From positions 1 to 8,334 of the forward strand of contig CATBLW010000297.1 of the NCBI GenBank assembly GCA_949486985.1: DNA of 8,334 nt, read 5' to 3'. This document shows positions 1 to 6,735 of this stretch, piece after piece. The notes beneath the pieces are model-generated. The model ran no database searches and had not been told where the DNA came from. It was given only the letters and a program-made list of their open reading frames with translations. Numbering within the stretch: the first letter of the stretch is position 1; every line of letters starts with the position of its first letter. Origin of the DNA: Prochlorococcus marinus str. MIT 9215 (GTDB taxonomy: Bacteria > Cyanobacteriota > Cyanobacteriia > PCC-6307 > Cyanobiaceae). A program made the translations under genes and the position numbers.

Positions 1-1
1 A

Positions 2-424
2 CTGAATGAATGTCTTCACCTCGAAGGCATTCCATGGCTAGAGATCACTGTTCAAGCCGACCAGCCTGGATTTGATCTCTGTGTGGCGCTGTCGGCAACC
101 AATCAAGACCAGAGCCAAGTCGAGCAGCTATCAACAGGCGTACTCCGATTACAAGGGGACAGCGCCATGCAACCGTTATCCCGCAAAGTGGTTTTGCAAC
201 CGTTGTTCGCCGACTTACAACCCGGCCAACATCTGCGGATTTCTTTGGCTGGAGCAGCTTGGCCAGCGATCGGCATCAACCCAGGCATCGAACAGCACCG
301 CTGCGGAGCTCCAGAACCCCATTTTCAAGCCGTGACGCTGATTTTTCAGCTTGAAGGATCCAAGTTGCAGCTAATGCCACTCAATTCCGGCAATATGGGA
401 AACGATTTGTCCCAAGATCATTGA
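2..424 (+). CDS. CocE/NonD family hydrolase, C-terminal part (5' end outside window)
   Basis: The reading frame is open from the first bases of the window to a TGA at 422-424, giving 140 residues of a protein that begins upstream. The fragment resembles the C-terminal jelly-roll domain of CocE/NonD and X-Pro dipeptidyl-peptidase-like serine hydrolases: an early strand around PWLEITV, then LSTGVLRL, and late in the domain PGQHLRISLAG followed by WPAIGINPG, which matches the family's 'G-LRl-Is-s--fP---NP' pattern. The catalytic Ser-Asp-His alpha/beta-hydrolase core would lie upstream and cannot be seen. Family members hydrolyse esters or acyl-peptide bonds, and the substrate here is unknown. 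The stop overlaps the start of the next gene by four bases, so the two are probably translated together. The family call rests on remembered motif patterns, with no search. Confidence 0.75.
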   Translation: MNECLHLEGIPWLEITVQADQPGFDLCVALSATNQDQSQVEQLSTGVLRLQGDSAMQPLSRKVVLQPLFADLQPGQHLRISLAGAAWPAIGINPGIEQHRCGAPEPHFQAVTLIFQLEGSKLQLMPLNSGNMGNDLSQDH

Positions 425-1146
425 AGCTGTCCGCCTGCCTGCTGGCCCTCTCCCTTGGGTGTCCCATCAGCCTCAGCGCACTGCCCCCTCAAGCAGTGGC
501 ATGCGAGGAAAGCTCGCTAAAGACAAGCCTTAGTCCTGCCCAGGCGAAGGTCGCGACAGAGATTCTGCTGAAAGCCTTGGTTGCTCAAGACGCCAACGCG
601 ATCCATCAACAGCTTTCGGAGCCGCTTCGCAACAGCACCTCTGTTGAGCGAATCGAGCAGCGCCTAAAGAGCCGAGCTCAGATCACAGCAAGTCGCATCG
701 TTGACCTCGCAGCCGGCATCGATGACACCACTGTTGAAGCAGTGGTAATGACGGATCAAGGCGAACTGCCACTGGTAATTGTTCTCGATAACAAGGGGCA
801 ATTGTTGGCGTGGAAAATCAGTAGCCAGGCTTTACCAATCGAGCAATCAGCCATTGATTTCGTCAGCGATTTAACGACAGGACGCTGGGTTTCTGCACGT
901 TCAAAGCTTGAGATCAATTTTCAGGACGAGCTCCAGCCCAAAGATCTGAAACGCAAATGGACAAAACTTGATCGTGTTACCGGCGGATTCGTGAAGGTAA
1001 AAGACGCGATTGTTGCCAGTCAGGGAGGAGAACAGCAACTGGTTTTGGTCACGATTGAATTCGGCGATTTGACTGACAATCTTTTCATTATTTTCAATCG
1101 CCAAGGCGACATCATTAATGTCGACTTCTCCCCAGACCTGGTCTAA
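421..1146 (+). CDS. exported protein with two DUF3887-like domains
   Basis: This is a 241-residue protein of unknown function. Residues 1-27 look like a signal peptide: K2, a hydrophobic stretch over 5-20, then A25-V26-A27, a signal peptidase I site, with Cys28 at +1. The rest divides into two similar halves, about 41-134 and 141-237. Each has helix-rich sequence, a strand, then a 'hydrophobic-x-D/N-x-x-G-x-hydrophobic' ending (VLDNKGQLLAWKIS versus IFNRQGDIINVDFS). The second half fits DUF3887 well (TTGRWVSAR, LQPKDLKRKWTKL, GGFVKV, LVLVTIEF); the first looks like a diverged copy. The start is TTG at 421. It is the only ATG, GTG or TTG in frame between the upstream in-frame stop at 352-354 and the signal peptide, and it overlaps the hydrolase stop as TTGA. 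A periplasmic or cell-surface location is inferred. Confidence 0.85.
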   Translation: MKLSACLLALSLGCPISLSALPPQAVACEESSLKTSLSPAQAKVATEILLKALVAQDANAIHQQLSEPLRNSTSVERIEQRLKSRAQITASRIVDLAAGIDDTTVEAVVMTDQGELPLVIVLDNKGQLLAWKISSQALPIEQSAIDFVSDLTTGRWVSARSKLEINFQDELQPKDLKRKWTKLDRVTGGFVKVKDAIVASQGGEQQLVLVTIEFGDLTDNLFIIFNRQGDIINVDFSPDLV

Positions 1147-1148
1147 TT

Positions 1149-1230
1149 AATCAGGGTTCGCTGATTCAAATCACTGGTGTGATCATCGGCAGAGCAATCG
1201 GTTGAGCAAGCCGGCTTAAGCTCGCTGATT
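1149..1230 (+). promoter_or_regulatory. glgB leader with small inverted and direct repeats
   Basis: The 99-base gap between the DUF3887 gene and glgB holds several short symmetric elements. AATCAG-ggttcg-CTGATT lies at 1149-1166, just after the upstream stop. ATCAC-tggt-GTGAT lies at 1170-1183. A perfect 10-base palindrome AAGCCGGCTT lies at 1208-1217, flanked by GAGC and GCTC. The nine-mer TCGCTGATT occurs twice, at 1158-1166 and 1222-1230. There is no T-run, so none is a convincing terminator, and I see no clear -35/-10 pair. These could be operator half-sites or leader RNA structure; a role is only inferred. Confidence 0.3.
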
Positions 1231-1245
1231 ACCTGCCATTGCCCC

Positions 1246-3531
1246 ATGACCACCAGTGTTGTCCTCGACTGGATGGTGCAGGAAAGCCAAAGGCTGGCTG
1301 AATGCCGCCACGAGGCCCCCTTCTCGCTACTGGGTCCTCAGGCGCACGAAGGCAAGTGGATCGTGCGCGTCTGGATGCCGGAAGCCAGTGAGGTGGCCTT
1401 GCTCTGCGATGGCAAGACCATGGAGATGGCAACGCCCAATCACCCTTGGATCTTCGAAGCTGTCCTCGACAAAGACCCTGGAGCGAACTATCAGGTCCAA
1501 GTGAAGCGGGGTGGAATTGAGCATGAGCAACATGACCCCTGGGCCTTCCGTGATGAATGGATGGGGGCGATGGATCGGCATCTTTTTGCCGAAGGCAATC
1601 ATCACCACATCTGGCAACGCATGGGGGCGCATCTAATTGAGCGCCAAGGCGTAAGCGGAGTGATGTTCTGCCTTTGGGCACCCCATGCACGCAGTGTTTC
1701 AGTGCTGGGCGATCTCAACACCTGGGATGGACGCCATCACCCGATGCAACAACGGGAAGGCGGCATATGGGAACTGTTCATTCCAGGCATCAGCGAAGGA
1801 GCGCTCTACAAATACGAGATCCGAACCCAAGACGGCCATTGCTATCAAAAAGCAGATCCCTACGGTTTTCAACACGAAGTACGCCCTGACACCAGCTCTC
1901 TGGTTGCGCGTCTAGATGGCTACGAATGGCAAGACAAAGCCTGGATGCAAAAACGCGAAAGCAGCAATGCTCTCGATCAGCCGATTTCTGTCTACGAGAT
2001 GCATCTCGGCAGTTGGCTGCATGCATCAAGCGACGATCCTTATATCGAAGCCGATGGCAGCCCTCGCGCTCCGGTTCCGGCCGCTGACATGAAGCCAGGG
2101 GCCAGGCTTCTCACCTACCCCGAACTTGCTGATCGCCTGATCCCCTACGTGAAAGCCAGAGGCTTCACCCACATCGAACTGCTGCCGATTTCAGAGCATC
2201 CGTTTGATGGTTCATGGGGATACCAAGTCACCGGTTGGTATGCCCCCACAAGCCGCCATGGCAAGCCAGATGAATTCCGGGCCTTTGTTGATCGCTGCCA
2301 CGACGAAGGCATTGGCGTCATCCTCGACTGGGTACCAGGCCACTTCCCGAAGGACAGCCATGGCCTCGCCTTCTTCGATGGCACGCATCTCTACGAACAT
2401 TCAGATCCAAGGGTCGGCGAACACAAAGAGTGGGGCACGCTGATTTTCAACTACAGCCGCAATGAAGTTCGCAACTTCCTTGTTGCCAACCTTATCTATT
2501 GGTTTGAACAATTCCACATTGATGGCATTCGTGTTGATGCAGTGGCATCAATGCTCTATCGGGATTATCTACGACCTGATGGCGAATGGCTTCCGAATGA
2601 AAATGGCGGCAGAGAAAATACAGAAGCTGTTCAATTCCTTCAACAGGCCAATCATGTGTTGTTCCAACATTTTCCTGGCGCACTATCGATTGCCGAAGAA
2701 TCAACAACCTGGCCGATGGTTACCCAACCAACCAACATGGGAGGCCTTGGCTTCAACCTCAAATGGAACATGGGTTGGATGCACGACATGCTCGACTATT
2801 TCGAGCTAGATCCTTGGTTTAGGCAGTTCCATCAGAACAATATTACCTTCTCAATTTGGTACACCTATACCGAAAACTTCATGCTGGCACTCAGCCATGA
2901 TGAAGTCGTCCATGGCAAAAGTAATCTGCTGCAAAAGATGCCAGGAGATGACTGGCAGAAATACGCAAATGTAAGAGCACTACTGGCCTATATGTGGACC
3001 CATCCAGGCAAGAAAACCATCTTCATGGGGATGGAATTTGCGCAACGATCTGAATGGAATATTTGGGGTGATCTTGAATGGGATCTTCTTCAATACGAAC
3101 CTCATAAGGGCATTCAACTTCTAGTTGATGATCTCAACAAGCTCTACAAAAAAGAGCCGGCCCTCTGGAAAGACGATTTCGACCAATATGGGTTCCAATG
3201 GATTGACTGCAATGACAATCGCCATTCAGTGATTTGCTTTATGCGTCGCGAGCAGGACACTGGCACCTGGCTTATTGTTGTCGCCAACTTCACACCACAA
3301 AGCCATGCCAATTACAGGGTTGGCGTTCCTCTTAGTGGTTATTACGAAGAAATTTTCAACACCGATGCAGACCGTTACGGCGGTAGCAACCTCGGCAATA
3401 TGGGCGGCAAAGTGACAGACGAATGGAACATCCATGGTTATGAACATTCCCTGGATCTATTACTACCTCCTCTGAGTTTGATCGTGTTGCGCCATGACCC
3501 CGCAGGTGCCCCTGCAACAAGCAAGACCTAA
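1246..3531 (+). CDS. glgB: 1,4-alpha-glucan branching enzyme
   Basis: GlgB (EC 2.4.1.18) cuts alpha-1,4 glucan chains and rejoins them through alpha-1,6 bonds in glycogen synthesis in the cytoplasm. The 761-residue product is full length. An N-terminal beta domain covers about 25-120 and a CBM48 domain about 130-220 ([19 protein letters not shown]). The GH13 barrel spans about 240-640 and the C-terminal beta domain about 650-755. All four GH13 regions are present: DWVPGHFP (361-368), GIRVDAVAS with nucleophile D431, AEEST with acid/base E484, and [10 protein letters not shown] with D552. The spacings between the three catalytic residues (53 and 68) equal those I recall for E. coli D405, E458 and D526. 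A loop of about 30 residues after GSW (about 258-288) is absent from the E. coli enzyme but usual in cyanobacterial ones. The ATG at 1246 gives the expected N terminus, with no clear Shine-Dalgarno. Base composition changes near 2460 (see findings). Confidence 0.98.
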   Translation: MTTSVVLDWMVQESQRLAECRHEAPFSLLGPQAHEGKWIVRVWMPEASEVALLCDGKTMEMATPNHPWIFEAVLDKDPGANYQVQVKRGGIEHEQHDPWAFRDEWMGAMDRHLFAEGNHHHIWQRMGAHLIERQGVSGVMFCLWAPHARSVSVLGDLNTWDGRHHPMQQREGGIWELFIPGISEGALYKYEIRTQDGHCYQKADPYGFQHEVRPDTSSLVARLDGYEWQDKAWMQKRESSNALDQPISVYEMHLGSWLHASSDDPYIEADGSPRAPVPAADMKPGARLLTYPELADRLIPYVKARGFTHIELLPISEHPFDGSWGYQVTGWYAPTSRHGKPDEFRAFVDRCHDEGIGVILDWVPGHFPKDSHGLAFFDGTHLYEHSDPRVGEHKEWGTLIFNYSRNEVRNFLVANLIYWFEQFHIDGIRVDAVASMLYRDYLRPDGEWLPNENGGRENTEAVQFLQQANHVLFQHFPGALSIAEESTTWPMVTQPTNMGGLGFNLKWNMGWMHDMLDYFELDPWFRQFHQNNITFSIWYTYTENFMLALSHDEVVHGKSNLLQKMPGDDWQKYANVRALLAYMWTHPGKKTIFMGMEFAQRSEWNIWGDLEWDLLQYEPHKGIQLLVDDLNKLYKKEPALWKDDFDQYGFQWIDCNDNRHSVICFMRREQDTGTWLIVVANFTPQSHANYRVGVPLSGYYEEIFNTDADRYGGSNLGNMGGKVTDEWNIHGYEHSLDLLLPPLSLIVLRHDPAGAPATSKT

Positions 3532-3551
3532 AGGACTTGTGACGAAGCTGC

Positions 3552-3602
3552 CCTCACCTGACGGCCGAACGCTTTGAAGAGCAACGGCCTCAGGTAGGTT
3601 TT
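3552..3602 (+). terminator. bulged hairpin plus TTTT after glgB
   Basis: The 5' arm CCT-c-ACCTGA-c-GGCCG (3552-3567) pairs with CGGCCTCAGGTAGG (3585-3598). This gives 14 base pairs interrupted by two single-base bulges on the 5' side, and an extra GCT/AGC pairing inside the loop is possible. TTTT follows directly at 3599-3602. The shape fits a Rho-independent terminator for glgB, although the U-run is short and the stem is bulged, so read-through or attenuation is possible. Only 24 bases separate it from the hemE start. Confidence 0.65.
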
Positions 3603-3626
3603 CTGATTGATTACTACCCCTCTTAA

Positions 3627-4685
3627 ATGAGCGACTCCCTTCCCCTATTGCTTCGCGCTGCGCGTGGTGAATCGGTGGAGCGTCCCCCTGTGTGGATGAT
3701 GCGACAGGCGGGCCGTTACATGAAGGTTTACAGAGACCTCCGCGATCGCCACCCCAGCTTCAGAGAACGCTCGGAGAATCCAGACCTCTCCTACGACATC
3801 TCGATGCAACCCTTCGAGGCCTTCCAGCCCGATGGGGTGATCCTGTTCTCCGACATCCTCACGCCCCTGCCTGGCATGGGTATCGACTTCGACATTGTTG
3901 AAAGCAAGGGGCCTCTCATCCAGGATCCGATCAAGAGCCTGGCCCAAGTGGAAGCGCTGCGCCCTCTGCAGCCCGAAGAGAGCATGCCGTTTGTCGGTGA
4001 AGTGCTTAGCCGTCTACGCGAAAGCGTCGGCAACAAAGCGGCCGTGCTTGGTTTCGTCGGTGCTCCCTGGACCCTTGGTGCCTATGTGGTGGAAGGGAAA
4101 AGCAGCAAGAATTATGCAGTGATCAAAGCGATGGCGTTCCAGCAGCCAGAGCTTTTGCATCGACTTCTCGATCACTTCGCCGAATCGATTGCCACCTACC
4201 TGCGCTACCAAATCGATTCCGGCGCCCAAGTGGTGCAAATGTTTGATTCCTGGGCGGGTCAGCTGAGTCCGCTCGATTACGACACCTTTGCCGCGCCCTA
4301 TCAAAAGAAGGTGGTGGACCTTGTGAAGGCAACGCATCCAGACACACCAATGATTCTCTACATCTCAGGGAGTGCTGGCGTCCTGGAGAGAATGAGCCAA
4401 ACCGGAGTCGACATCATTTCGCTCGATTGGACGGTGGACATGGCCGAAGGCTGTGCACGCCTTCCCAAGCACATGGGTGTTCAAGGGAATGTTGACCCTG
4501 GCCTGCTTTTCGGCACCCCTGAAGCGATCCGCGACCGGATCGATGACACGGTGAGAAAAGCTCGCGGACGGCGGCACATCCTCAATCTGGGCCACGGCAT
4601 CTTGCCAGGCACTCCCGAGGAGAATGGCCGAGCCTTCTTTGAAGCCGGCAAAACTGTGATGGACAGAATCGGTACGGCTGGTTGA
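3627..4685 (+). CDS. hemE: uroporphyrinogen III decarboxylase
   Basis: HemE (EC 4.1.1.37) removes four carboxyl groups from the acetate side chains of uroporphyrinogen III to give coproporphyrinogen III, on the shared path to haem, chlorophyll and phycobilins. At 352 residues the protein has the usual length. The first family signature [13 protein letters not shown] holds R26 and R30, which bind the substrate carboxylates. FSDILTP gives the key D76, the equivalent of human Asp86. The second signature [13 protein letters not shown] gives Y153, the equivalent of human Tyr164. [10 protein letters not shown] gives H323, the equivalent of human His339. Nothing essential is missing. The ATG at 3627 gives the usual start before the first signature; no Shine-Dalgarno is evident. 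Its TGA overlaps the TTG start of the next gene by four bases, so the two are probably co-translated. A hairpin lies just upstream. Confidence 0.98.
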   Translation: MSDSLPLLLRAARGESVERPPVWMMRQAGRYMKVYRDLRDRHPSFRERSENPDLSYDISMQPFEAFQPDGVILFSDILTPLPGMGIDFDIVESKGPLIQDPIKSLAQVEALRPLQPEESMPFVGEVLSRLRESVGNKAAVLGFVGAPWTLGAYVVEGKSSKNYAVIKAMAFQQPELLHRLLDHFAESIATYLRYQIDSGAQVVQMFDSWAGQLSPLDYDTFAAPYQKKVVDLVKATHPDTPMILYISGSAGVLERMSQTGVDIISLDWTVDMAEGCARLPKHMGVQGNVDPGLLFGTPEAIRDRIDDTVRKARGRRHILNLGHGILPGTPEENGRAFFEAGKTVMDRIGTAG

Positions 4686-5686
4686 GCCTGTCCTCCACAC
4701 CATCGCCAGCTCGGATCCTGATTACAGGTGCCAGTGGCTGTGTTGGTCAATACACAGCCGCTTGGTTACTTGAGAACTCCAATGCCGAGCTGCTGCTGTG
4801 GCTGCGCGATCCAAGCAAGCTCTCGGCCATCTCGCCCAATCATCCAAGGGTCGAGTTACTGGTCGGAGACTTGCGCGACTCTGATCAATTCAAGGATCAG
4901 CTGGCCACGGTGACCCGTGTGATTCATACGGCAACGGCCTGGGGGGATCCGGAGCGTGCTCACCAGGTGAATGTTGTGGCCGTCAAAGCCCTGCTTGGCC
5001 ATCTGGATCCAAACGTTGTGGAGCAAATCACTTACTTCTCCACAGCAAGCATCCTCAACAAGGCTCTTCAGCCTTTACCTGAAGCCCTCTCCTACGGCAC
5101 CGAATACATCCAGACCAAGGCCAAATGCCTGCAAGACCTGGAGAACCACCCCTTAGCCGAACGCATCGTGGCGGTCTTCCCCACACTCGTCTTCGGAGGT
5201 CGGGTTGATGGCAGCAGCTCATTTCCTACCAGCTACCTCACGGCAGGACTTGTGGACGCAAGTCAGTGGCTTTGGCTAGCGAGATGGCTGCGAGCTGATG
5301 CAAGTTTTCATTTCATCCATGCGGCAGACATTGCCTCGATCTGTGGACACCTAGCCACAACCGCACACCATCCCAATCGTGAACCAGGCCAAGGTGCCGT
5401 GCGACGCGTTGTGATGGGACAAGCCGCCATCTCGGTGAATGATGCGGTCGCAACCCTTTGTCGCTGGCGTGGTTTAAGACGAACGCCTGGCCTGCCGTTA
5501 TGGGGATGGCTGATTGAGACCTTGATCAAGATCTTGCCGATCGAAGTCAATGCCTGGGACCGCTTCAGCATTAAGCAGCGTCATTTCATTCATGATCCAA
5601 TCAGCCCTCCCGAACGATTCGGAGGCCACAGCCACGCGGCAACGCTCGAAAGGGTGCTGGCAGATTCAGGCTTGCCACAGCGTTAA
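4682..5686 (+). CDS. NAD(P)-dependent epimerase/dehydratase-like protein (extended SDR)
   Basis: This 334-residue protein is an extended short-chain dehydrogenase/reductase. Its N terminus has a Rossmann fold with the dinucleotide motif GASGCVG (16-22) and a following acidic GDLRD (62-66). Next come VIHTATAWG (80-88) and the catalytic FSTAS segment (119-123), then a Y-x3-K pair as YIQTK (Y142, K146). The C-terminal half, which sets substrate choice, has a hydrophobic patch around 271-286 ([16 protein letters not shown]) and no motif I recognise, so the substrate is unknown. COG0451-type members act on nucleotide sugars, sterols or flavonoid-like compounds. The start is TTG at 4682, in the TTGA overlap with hemE. 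No other start lies close upstream in frame, and a later start would damage the Rossmann motif. Coupling to hemE suggests co-expression but does not prove a tetrapyrrole role. Confidence 0.87.
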   Translation: MSLSSTPSPARILITGASGCVGQYTAAWLLENSNAELLLWLRDPSKLSAISPNHPRVELLVGDLRDSDQFKDQLATVTRVIHTATAWGDPERAHQVNVVAVKALLGHLDPNVVEQITYFSTASILNKALQPLPEALSYGTEYIQTKAKCLQDLENHPLAERIVAVFPTLVFGGRVDGSSSFPTSYLTAGLVDASQWLWLARWLRADASFHFIHAADIASICGHLATTAHHPNREPGQGAVRRVVMGQAAISVNDAVATLCRWRGLRRTPGLPLWGWLIETLIKILPIEVNAWDRFSIKQRHFIHDPISPPERFGGHSHAATLERVLADSGLPQR

Positions 5687-5723
5687 AAATCTCAGCTCAG
5701 CGATGTTTATTTGGAGTTATGGG

Positions 5724-5729
5724 TAGAAT
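5724..5729 (+). promoter_or_regulatory. possible -10 element for petE
   Basis: TAGAAT differs from the TATAAT consensus at one base. Transcription would start around 5736, about 15 bases before the ATG at 5752. A TG lies two bases before the hexamer, one base off the extended -10 position. No -35 match is seen at the expected distance (CGATGT at 5701-5706). If real, it excludes the upstream ATGs at 5719 and 5728 as petE starts. Confidence 0.35.
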
Positions 5730-5751
5730 GTTCGGATCAGGTAATTACCCA

Positions 5752-6111
5752 ATGACCTCAGTACTTCGTTCCATTGCCGCAGCATGCTGTGCACTCCTAC
5801 TTGTCATTGGCATGGGAGTCGGCTCTGCTCAGGCCGCCACTGTTGAAGTGAAGCTGGGAACAGACGCCGGGATGCTTGCCTTCGAACCAAGCACCGTAAC
5901 GATCCAAGCCGGAGACTCGGTCAAGTTTGTGAATAACAAGCTCGCCCCTCACAACGCAGTCTTCGATGGCCACGATGATCTAAGCCATCCTGATCTTGCC
6001 TTTGCACCAGGCGAGTCATGGGAAGAAACCTTTGCAACAGCAGGCACTTACGACTTCTACTGCGAGCCACATCGTGGAGCAGGCATGGTTGGCAAAGTGA
6101 TTGTTGAATGA
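5752..6111 (+). CDS. petE: plastocyanin precursor
   Basis: Plastocyanin is the small blue copper protein that carries electrons from cytochrome f of the b6f complex to photosystem I in the thylakoid lumen. The start chosen at 5752 gives 119 residues: a 28-residue Sec-type signal (MTSVLRS, a hydrophobic core, then GSAQA before the cleavage) and a 91-residue mature domain starting ATVEVKLG. The four copper ligands are present. In mature numbering they are H39 (APHNAVF), C76 and H79 (YCEPH) and M84 (GAGMVG). The frame is open further upstream, with ATGs at 5719 and 5728, but that extension would put charged and polar residues before an already complete signal peptide and would cover the possible -10 element. 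The gene lies 65 bases after the SDR gene and ends at a strong terminator, so it is probably a short single-gene transcript. Confidence 0.97.
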   Translation: MTSVLRSIAAACCALLLVIGMGVGSAQAATVEVKLGTDAGMLAFEPSTVTIQAGDSVKFVNNKLAPHNAVFDGHDDLSHPDLAFAPGESWEETFATAGTYDFYCEPHRGAGMVGKVIVE

Positions 6112-6125
6112 TCGAATCGATCATT
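6107..6125 (+). repeat. perfect 9-base inverted repeat across the petE stop codon
   Basis: AATGATCGA and TCGATCATT flank a single central A at 6116. The petE TGA (6109-6111) lies inside the left arm. As RNA this could fold into an 8-base-pair stem with a three-base loop; as DNA it is a dyad of operator type. Confidence 0.6.
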
Positions 6126-6149
6126 AAGGGTTAAGCCCACTGAGTTTTG

Positions 6150-6164
6150 CTTTGAATTTCAAAG
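6150..6164 (+). repeat. 7-base inverted repeat ahead of the petE terminator
   Basis: CTTTGAA and TTCAAAG face each other across one central T (6157). It ends two bases before the terminator stem. As RNA it could form only a short, weak AU-rich hairpin. Confidence 0.45.
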
Positions 6165-6165
6165 T

Positions 6166-6199
6166 TCCGAGGTCATCAATTTGACCTCGGATTTTTTTT
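6166..6199 (+). terminator. petE: strong Rho-independent terminator of petE
   Basis: CCGAGGTCA (6167-6175) pairs perfectly with TGACCTCGG (6182-6190) around a six-base loop. A further T-A pair (6166/6191) extends the stem to ten base pairs. Eight T residues follow (6192-6199). This is a textbook intrinsic terminator and separates petE from the genes downstream. Confidence 0.95.
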
Positions 6200-6304
6200 G
6201 CATGCACGCTATCCAGTGGCAACATATACAAAGAGAACAGCCTTTTGGAAACAGCCAGAACGGCTGACCAGCAAGAAACATTGCCCACCTCTTGTTCAGC
6301 ACTT

Positions 6305-6529
6305 ATGTCACGCCAGGACGTATTGGATTTTCTTCATGCAGCTGAGCACAGTGCTTCCCTACGAAGAGAGCTGCGTCAGTGCTCTGATCAGCAATCGCTA
6401 TTGGAAATAGCCAGGCGTTATGGTTTTTCCATCAAACCTGAGGATTTGCAGAACGACAGCGAATCTGAACGAATAGAGACATGGTTTGAAGCGAGCAAAA
6501 TCTCTCCAGTCCGCAGAAATTTGGCCTGA
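6305..6529 (+). CDS. Nif11-domain small protein
   Basis: From the ATG at 6305 the product is 74 residues. Residues 1-48 fit the Nif11 pattern: an N-terminal helix VLDFLHAAEHSASLRREL, a second helix SLLEIARRYGF, and the typical 'GF-hydrophobic-x-x-x-DL' ending as GFSIKPEDL. The last 26 residues (polar SESER, then IETWFEASKISP and a basic VRRNLA tail) match nothing I know. Nif11-like domains occur as lone proteins and as leader peptides of ribosomal peptide natural products. Here there is no Gly-Gly cleavage site and only one Cys (C26, inside the domain), so a lanthipeptide precursor is unlikely. The frame is open upstream to a TTG at 6245, but the extra 20 residues lie outside the domain. No clear Shine-Dalgarno is seen for either start. 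Function is unknown. Confidence 0.75.
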   Translation: MSRQDVLDFLHAAEHSASLRRELRQCSDQQSLLEIARRYGFSIKPEDLQNDSESERIETWFEASKISPVRRNLA

Positions 6530-6536
6530 CCGTTAT

Positions 6537-6562
6537 CAAAGCAAAGACTCCTTATTGCTTTG
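6537..6562 (+). other. hairpin after the Nif11 gene, possibly a weak terminator
   Basis: CAAAGCAA (6537-6544) pairs with TTGCTTTG (6555-6562), an eight-base-pair perfect stem with a ten-base loop, starting eight bases after the Nif11 stop. There is no T-run after it, so termination would be weak at best. Beyond it, 6563-6735 holds no gene that I can support. Confidence 0.35.
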
Positions 6563-6735
6563 GCTGTAGCGACTGATCCCTAAAGACAACGGAAGGATCA
6601 AAACCAATAACTTGAGCTAGCGAACCAGAAAGAGAGTTAACCGTACTGCTGTGCAATTGCCGAACAGAAAAGATCGGTTTACCCCTTTATTCAACGACTA
6701 ATACAACATACGGTTGGAGCAACGCAAAAGAAGAG

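Noticed and set aside
1149..1166. Hairpin after the DUF3887 gene as a terminator
   Set aside because: Only six base pairs and no T-run; kept only as part of the glgB leader.
1229..1690. 153-residue open frame on the minus strand over the start of glgB
   Set aside because: Composition is Arg/Pro/Ser-rich as expected for an antisense shadow, no domain is recognisable, and it lies opposite a certain gene.
3742..3749. HIP1 octamer GCGATCGC
   Set aside because: It occurs once in over 8 kb and lies inside hemE codons, so it is no sign of HIP1 enrichment.
3645..4703. Several minus-strand open frames of 75-112 residues across hemE
   Set aside because: They are mirror frames of a well-supported coding region, with no recognisable motif or independent start signal.
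5921..6124. Minus-strand open frame opposite petE
   Set aside because: It lies opposite conserved plastocyanin codons, and its start falls in the dyad over the petE stop. Nothing in its translation is recognisable.
6199..6206. Palindrome TGCATGCA after the petE terminator
   Set aside because: An eight-base palindrome is expected by chance at this frequency and has no partner element.
6245..6304. TTG at 6245 as the start of the Nif11 protein
   Set aside because: The 20 added residues are outside the domain and low in character. ATG at 6305 sits directly before the first Nif11 helix.
6305..6529. Prochlorosin-type lanthipeptide precursor
   Set aside because: No Gly-Gly leader cleavage site, no core with Cys plus Ser/Thr, and no synthetase gene in the window.
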